NCBI RefSeq assembly: GCF_044763875.1
Contig: NZ_JBIWGZ010000006.1
Span: forward strand, 186,001 to 250,000
Length of the DNA: 64,000 bases
From: Rummeliibacillus sp044763875
GTDB taxonomy: Bacteria > Bacillota > Bacilli > Bacillales_A > Planococcaceae
Direction of reading: 5' to 3'
The position numbers and the translations under genes were made by a program. Positions 59,709-64,000 of this stretch are shown here, in pieces (the stretch's first letter is position 1; each line of letters begins with the position of its first letter). The notes beneath the pieces were generated by a model. That model was not told the origin of the DNA. It did no database searches and saw only the letters and a program-made list of their open reading frames with translations.

Positions 59709-59845
59709 TGTGAACAATGCTTTTCTATCCTTTTTCTTCATTCTAAAGAGCATTGTATGTCTCAATTAATCTTATAGATTTTTTTGCACGACTCTGGCTC
59801 TCACTTGCAACCTAATTGACACTACTCATCTGTTTTCACATCTAA

Positions 59846-59878
59846 AAAAGGCAACCCGTATCATACGAGTTGCCTTTT
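59846..59878. terminator. Bidirectional terminator
   Basis: Stem AAAAGGCAACCCGTAT with ATACGAGTTGCCTTTT, 1-nt loop region, one G-T pair, between the GTPase gene and the convergent response-regulator gene. Confidence 0.85.
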
Positions 59879-59880
59879 AC

Positions 59881-60528
59881 TTATATTTCACTAGTCTCAG
59901 TCAATCCGTGCTTTACTGCATATAGAGCTGCTTGTGTACGGTCTTGTACTTCAAGCTTTGCAAAGATATTCGAGATATGCGTCTTCACTGTTTTTTCCGT
60001 CACAAATAGTGATGATGCAATTTCTTTATTGCTCTTTCCCTTCGTAAGCTCTGCTAATACATCTTGCTCTCTAGGAGTAAGTGGATGTTTGACATGTGGA
60101 AGTTCTTCCATCATTTCGCGATTACGAATAAGCTGAGTTGTTGCTTGAGGATGAATAATATTTTCCCCTGCTATGATACGACGAATAGCTAAAACAAGTT
60201 CATCTGGCTCGATATCTTTTAATTGATATCCTGCTGCTCCTGCTTCAATCGCTGGTACAACATGATCTCTGTCAGAGAAGCTTGTCAGCATCAATATTTG
60301 TATCTCAGGAAATTTAGCCTTAATTCGCTTTGTTGCTTGAATACCATCCATTTCTGGCATTACTAAATCCATTAACACGATGTCAGGATGTAATTCAGTT
60401 GTTAGCTCAACAGCTTCCTTGCCATTACTTGCTTCCCCAATTACCTCAATATCCTTCTGAGTTTTAAGGAAGAATAGCAATCCTCTTCTGACAACATGAT
60501 GATCATCCGCTATTAATACTTTAATCAT
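59881..60528 (-). CDS. NarL/LuxR-type response regulator (YhcZ-like)
   Basis: A 215-residue response regulator. The receiver domain has the acidic pair in IADDHH and the phosphorylated Asp54 in VLMDLVMPEMDG, with Lys in LKDIEPDE. The C-terminal LuxR helix-turn-helix (about 149-195) reads LTPREQDVLAELTKGKSNKEIA then VTEKTVKTHISNIFAKL. It is encoded 14 nt after the kinase gene and is its cognate partner, similar to B. subtilis YhcYZ and S. aureus AirSR. Confidence 0.93.
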   Translation of the reverse strand: MIKVLIADDHHVVRRGLLFFLKTQKDIEVIGEASNGKEAVELTTELHPDIVLMDLVMPEMDGIQATKRIKAKFPEIQILMLTSFSDRDHVVPAIEAGAAGYQLKDIEPDELVLAIRRIIAGENIIHPQATTQLIRNREMMEELPHVKHPLTPREQDVLAELTKGKSNKEIASSLFVTEKTVKTHISNIFAKLEVQDRTQAALYAVKHGLTETSEI

Positions 60529-60542
60529 TCACATATCCCCCT

Positions 60543-61658
60543 TTAATAAGGTAGGCGGATTAAGATTTCCGTACCCTTTCCTAAATTACTCACCCAATCA
60601 ACCGTTCCCCCCAATGCGTTTGTACGGTCACGCATACTTTGCAAACCAATTGATGGTAACTTTACGAGAGAGTCAACTTGGAATCCTCTACCTTCATCTT
60701 TTATAACAAGTAATACATCTGTTTGTGTTATTGTGATAAAAATTTCTGCTTCTTTTACTCCTGCATGCTTTCTTACATTATTGAGTGCTTCCTGTGTTAG
60801 TCGGAAAAGTGTTTCTTCAATACGCGAAGGCAATTGTAGTACACCAGAAACTTTTACTTTTAGTTGCAACCCCAACATTTCTGCATATCCTTTTATCGCT
60901 TCCATCAAGCCACTTTCAAGTCCTTTTGGACGAAGCTGCCAGATTAGTGCCCGCATTTCGGTTAATGCTTCCTGTGTTAGATTTTGAACTTCTTTAAACG
61001 TTTCTTTAATGTCAGGTTGCTCTGACATTTCAATTCCAGCTCTAGATGTTAAAGTAACAGAAAATAATAACTGATTAACTGAATCATGTAAATCTCTTGC
61101 AAGCCGATTTCGTTCTTGAACAAGTGCCATTTCCTGCTCTTGTTTTGTTAACAGAATTCGTTTAATCGCTGAACCCATTTGGAAAGCAACCGATTCGAGT
61201 AATGCAAGCTCATCATCTGAAAAGCGTACTGTATTAGGGGAGGCAACATTGAGCAAACCAAAACGCTCTTGTCCAGATTGCAAAGGTACAGTTGCATGAT
61301 GCGTAATTCCTGCACAATCTCCAATACAAGCTGTAGTTGCATTTTCAATCCGTTGGCATTCGATTATGTTAGATGCCTTTAACAATTCCTGATTACGATA
61401 TTTGGATATGCACCAACAACCACCTTTGCTCAAAAACTGGCAATTATTCTGTTCTAACGCACGTGGTAAATTTACATGCGCAATCATTTCATGTCGCCCT
61501 CTACCATTCACAAAAAAAATCCAGCCAGTTTCAAAATTGGTACCTTCCAAAAACTTGCGTAGTGCTCCTAGTAGCATTGGTTGCATTTCAGTTTCTTCAT
61601 TTAATAATTCTGCAATTTCTTTTAATAAACTAATATTTGAGTGATCTGTAGGTTTCAT
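60543..61658 (-). CDS. GAF-domain sensor histidine kinase, Cys-rich (YhcY/AirS-like)
   Basis: A 371-residue cytoplasmic kinase without membrane helices. The N-terminal GAF domain (about 15-165) holds six cysteines between residues 73 and 115: QNNC, GGCWC, IEC, TTACIGDC. The HisKA_3 phospho-acceptor motif ARDLHDSVNQLLFSV (His near 189) and the ATPase motifs NNVRKHAG and IKDEGRGFQ follow. The layout matches AirS (YhcS) of staphylococci, where Cys ligands hold an iron-sulphur cluster that senses oxygen or redox state; here this is inference from the Cys pattern. The ATG at 61658 follows GGAGG. Confidence 0.9.
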   Translation of the reverse strand: MKPTDHSNISLLKEIAELLNEETEMQPMLLGALRKFLEGTNFETGWIFFVNGRGRHEMIAHVNLPRALEQNNCQFLSKGGCWCISKYRNQELLKASNIIECQRIENATTACIGDCAGITHHATVPLQSGQERFGLLNVASPNTVRFSDDELALLESVAFQMGSAIKRILLTKQEQEMALVQERNRLARDLHDSVNQLLFSVTLTSRAGIEMSEQPDIKETFKEVQNLTQEALTEMRALIWQLRPKGLESGLMEAIKGYAEMLGLQLKVKVSGVLQLPSRIEETLFRLTQEALNNVRKHAGVKEAEIFITITQTDVLLVIKDEGRGFQVDSLVKLPSIGLQSMRDRTNALGGTVDWVSNLGKGTEILIRLPY

Positions 61659-61898
61659 CAAAAAGCCTCCATTCTCGGATGCCCATTATTTCTATTGTTC
61701 CTTCTATCATACCACTGCCCTCCATCGCTTCCCATGATTTACATCTCAGTAATTTGACCGAGAAGGAATTATACTTTTGCTTTGAAACAAGCTATGATAG
61801 AATGGGAATAAAATCCACTTTCGAGTATAAATAATTTACAACGATTTGTATTACATCTATAATCGGAAAAGAAATATACTAATACTAGGAGATTTCAT

Positions 61899-62324
61899 AT
61901 GTCAAAAAAACTGGAGAATAGCCTTCTATTTATGTGGGTTGTATCACTAATCGCTATGATGGGTTCTCTATATTTCTCTGAAGTTCAGCATTTTGAACCA
62001 TGTAAGTTATGTTGGTTCCAACGTATCTTAATGTATCCCCTTGTCATCATTTTAGCAGTCGCATATGTTCAAAGGAATGCTCGTATTGCAGTAACAAGCG
62101 CCATATTCTCTTGTTTAGGTGCATGCATAGCATTGTATCATTATGGTATTCAAAAAATACCAGCTTTACAAGAATCCGCTATTACTTGTGGCCGAGTACC
62201 TTGTACATCTGATTATATTAACTGGTTTGCTTTTATTACCATCCCATTCCTTTCACTCGTAGCATTTATTTTAATAGCAGGTACAAGCTTTTACATGTTA
62301 AAAGCACTCAAGGAGGACAAATAA
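61899..62324 (+). CDS. bdbC: Disulphide bond formation protein BdbC (DsbB-like)
   Basis: A 141-residue membrane protein with four helices. The first redox pair is in EPCKLCWFQRILMYP (near residue 35, CxxC) and the second pair in ITCGRVPC (near 97-103), as in DsbB/BdbC. It reoxidises the partner BdbD and passes electrons to quinone. TAGGAG precedes the ATG. It directly abuts bdbD: its stop is followed at once by the TTG start of the next gene. Confidence 0.94.
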   Translation: MSKKLENSLLFMWVVSLIAMMGSLYFSEVQHFEPCKLCWFQRILMYPLVIILAVAYVQRNARIAVTSAIFSCLGACIALYHYGIQKIPALQESAITCGRVPCTSDYINWFAFITIPFLSLVAFILIAGTSFYMLKALKEDK

Positions 62325-62843
62325 TTGGCAAACTCAAACAAATCCACTGCACAAAAAAAGGATAATAAGCTTACAATATTATTAATCATTGGGTTTATTA
62401 TTATTGCAGCTTTTGGAGTCCTATACTTTATAACCAAGTCTGATGAAGACAAGCTAGCAAACAATCCTTATGGTAAAACAGATTTAAACCCAGCAACAGT
62501 TGATATCTTAAAGGATAAAAATTATCAAAATATAATTTTACCTGATCAATTAGAAAAGAAAATTGCAAGCGGGAAAGAAACAATGGTTTACTTCTTTAAA
62601 TCCGATTGTATACACTGTCATAAAATCACACCAATCTTAATGCCTCTTGCAAAAGATATGGGTGTACATATTGATCAGTTTAACCTTCTTGAATTTGAAC
62701 AAGGATGGGATCAATATAGTATCGAAGGTACACCAACACTGGTTTACTACAAAGACGGAAAAGAACAGTTACGTGTAGTTGGTGAGCAGACCGAAGATAC
62801 ATTTAAAAAGTTCTTTGAGGCAACCATTCTGAAGGGTAAATAA
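62325..62843 (+). CDS. bdbD: Membrane-anchored thioredoxin-like oxidoreductase (BdbD-like)
   Basis: A 172-residue protein with an N-terminal anchor (LTILLIIGFIIIAAFGVLYFI) and an extracytoplasmic thioredoxin fold. The active site is FFKSDCIHCHKITPIL (CIHC near residue 95) and the cis-Pro loop is IEGTPTLVYY. Co-transcription with bdbC suggests that it introduces disulphides into exported proteins. It lacks the long helical insert of DsbA, so it is closer to plain thioredoxin; a reductant or carrier role is also possible. The TTG start uses AAGGAGG inside the end of bdbC. Confidence 0.87.
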   Translation: MANSNKSTAQKKDNKLTILLIIGFIIIAAFGVLYFITKSDEDKLANNPYGKTDLNPATVDILKDKNYQNIILPDQLEKKIASGKETMVYFFKSDCIHCHKITPILMPLAKDMGVHIDQFNLLEFEQGWDQYSIEGTPTLVYYKDGKEQLRVVGEQTEDTFKKFFEATILKGK

Positions 62844-62874
62844 ATTTAGTCTTAAAAGTCTCTTCTTTATAATA

Positions 62875-62911
62875 AGTACATTGCTTTTTAATGGGCAATG
62901 TACTTTTTTAA
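62875..62911 (+). terminator. Terminator of bdbCD
   Basis: Ten-base stem AGTACATTGC/GCAATGTACT with a 10-nt loop, followed by six T. Confidence 0.85.
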
Positions 62912-63033
62912 TACAATAATTTTCTCAAGTTCATATTTTCAGCTTCTCATTGGGCACCTTACACTCAAAATTAATGGTTCTATAACAAATGCTGGGGGAA
63001 TATTTCAAGTTATCTTATAAACTTGTTCTGGTA

Positions 63034-63125
63034 CATGCTCCTGTATCGCTTCGCTAGCTTCGTCGCAAATGACACATTGACTCACTGCCGATCCTCCTCA
63101 TTCGCTAACGCTTGCTCCTGCTTCT
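63034..63125. repeat. Decayed copy of the GC-rich palindromic repeat
   Basis: TGCTCCTGTATCGCTTCGCT and the following AGCTTCGTCGCA match the inner repeat near 8753-8784 with one change. GATCCTCCTCATTCGC follows. The palindromic ends are no longer clear. Nothing else is seen between bdbD and the final gene. Confidence 0.5.
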
Positions 63126-63221
63126 TCAAAAAGCCCATTTGAGTAGTTTTATTATGACCAATTGTTTGTATCCCCCAACAGATAGTACAGAGCTAAACTA
63201 ACTAGTTATAACGCAAAAAGA

Positions 63222-63260
63222 GGCTATCTTAAAAGTGTAGACAATCACTTTTAGATAGCC
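63222..63260 (-). terminator. Terminator of the DUF2252 gene
   Basis: Stem GGCTATCT(T)AAAAGTG with CACTTTTAGATAGCC, followed on the minus strand by TCTTTTTG. Confidence 0.8.
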
Positions 63261-63293
63261 CTTAGATTTTATTAAGACGAAGGCAATAGCTTT

Positions 63294-64000
63294 TTAATAC
63301 TTCTCTTGTACCCATTGACAGAACAATGTGTAATCATATTTCACTTGCTCTTTATAATTAACAGCAGCATATGTAATATGACGAACAAACTGATCGACAT
63401 TGCCAATGGCTTTTATAATTTCAACTTCACTATGATGTGTTAATAGTACAGATTCAATGTCCGCATCAGCTCGCGCATGAATTTTTGCAGTAACGCGCCC
63501 CATCGTTTTTAGTGTTTGGTCATAGTCTTTTAATGTAACAAGCTTATCTGCTTTTACTTTCTTTTTATACGGTGAGCGTTCACGAATGTAAAAATGTTTA
63601 TCTTCTATAGTCACATAACCTAAATAAGGATCTTCTAAATGATGCATAGCCTTTTGAGTTGCAACTACACGCTCCCCTTGATGTGCATGTTTTTTCCAGA
63701 ACACATCACTATATGGTAAGAAATAAGCAGGAATGGAAGTACGCACTTCTTTCATTTCTAATACTAAATCATCCGTACCACCCGCTTCTTGTCCACCTTC
63801 AATAAGAATATAAAAACGACTTAGACCAATCGAAGCGGTGCCTGTACCGTATTTGCGTGCAACGTCTTTTACTTGATAATATGAAGGATCCTGCTTGTTC
63901 TCCGGATCAATTGTCAAGAAATATTGTTTCATAACTGCTTGAGTTTTCTTTAGTTCTTCATCTGTTACAGGCTGGATTTCTTCATTCCAGTTGAAAACGC
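63294..64000 (-). CDS. DUF2252 family protein, C-terminal part only
   Basis: The frame stays open to the right edge of the window, upstream of the internal Met at 63932 (FNWNEEIQPVTDEELKKTQ precedes it), so the gene is cut off by the window and not short. Visible are GLSRFYILIEGG, DLVLEMKEVRTS, GERVVATQKAMHHLEDPYLGY, FYIRERSPYKKK and ARADADIES, the C-terminal half of DUF2252 proteins, which have a kinase-like fold and unknown function. Confidence 0.85.
   Translation of the reverse strand, partial: VFNWNEEIQPVTDEELKKTQAVMKQYFLTIDPENKQDPSYYQVKDVARKYGTGTASIGLSRFYILIEGGQEAGGTDDLVLEMKEVRTSIPAYFLPYSDVFWKKHAHQGERVVATQKAMHHLEDPYLGYVTIEDKHFYIRERSPYKKKVKADKLVTLKDYDQTLKTMGRVTAKIHARADADIESVLLTHHSEVEIIKAIGNVDQFVRHITYAAVNYKEQVKYDYTLFCQWVQEKY

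Overview
The window looks like a chromosomal segment of a low-GC, spore-forming member of the Bacillales. The most likely relatives are in the Planococcaceae/Caryophanaceae group (Lysinibacillus, Solibacillus, Rummeliibacillus and similar); this is inferred from protein character, not from a search. I recall the order of the yha/yhe region of Bacillus subtilis, and most of the backbone here follows it: hemH-hemE, hmoB, yhaA, ecsBA, hit, trpP, yhaH, hpr(scoC), two small membrane genes, prsA, yhaM-N-O, yhzD, yhaR, later hemZ, yheA, yheB, yheE and bmrCD. A YjcZ-type small protein fits a sporulating organism. No rRNA, tRNA, prophage, CRISPR array or intact insertion sequence was seen.

Layout. 1-3.5 kb: haem synthesis (hemH partial, hemE), haem monooxygenase hmoB and an M20 amidohydrolase. 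3.5-5.9 kb: an ArsR regulator, a luciferase-like monooxygenase and an EamA exporter sit where B. subtilis has ecsC. 6-8.5 kb: ecsAB and hit. 8.5-9.4 kb: a gene-free stretch with nested GC-rich palindromic repeats. 9.5-19.9 kb: trpP with a TRAP-type leader, yhaH, hpr, small membrane proteins, a YjcZ gene, prsA, the yhaO-N-M operon, yhzD and an enoyl-CoA hydratase. 20-23.6 kb: serine biosynthesis (serC-type aminotransferase and serA) behind a T-box. 23.6-25.3 kb: two phosphatases and a tiny hydrophobic ORF. 25.5-37.3 kb: two complete oppABCDF operons in tandem. 37.8-45.4 kb: a DUF2785 protein, glycerate kinase with divergent CdaR, hemZ, yheA, yheB, yheE and a MITE-like element. 45.6-50.2 kb: a large SF1 helicase with a winged-helix partner. 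50.6-54.5 kb: bmrCD behind a leader-peptide attenuator. 54.7-64 kb: a CNNM/CorC protein, a CDF cation exporter, a DUF2332 protein, an RsgA-like GTPase behind a second leader-peptide attenuator, a GAF-kinase/LuxR two-component pair, bdbCD and a truncated DUF2252 gene.

How it works together. Much of the backbone serves secretion and envelope quality control (EcsAB, PrsA, Hpr, BdbCD), haem supply and turnover (HemH, HemE, HmoB, HemZ) and nutrient uptake (TrpP, two Opp systems). RNA-based regulation is unusually dense: a TRAP-like triplet leader (trpP), a serine T-box (serC-serA), two leader-peptide attenuators (bmrCD and the RsgA paralogue) and hairpins between oppA and oppB in both opp copies. 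The strongest candidates for something new are the RsgA leader attenuator, the helicase/winged-helix pair, and the apparently leaderless ArsR gene whose operator lies inside its own promoter.
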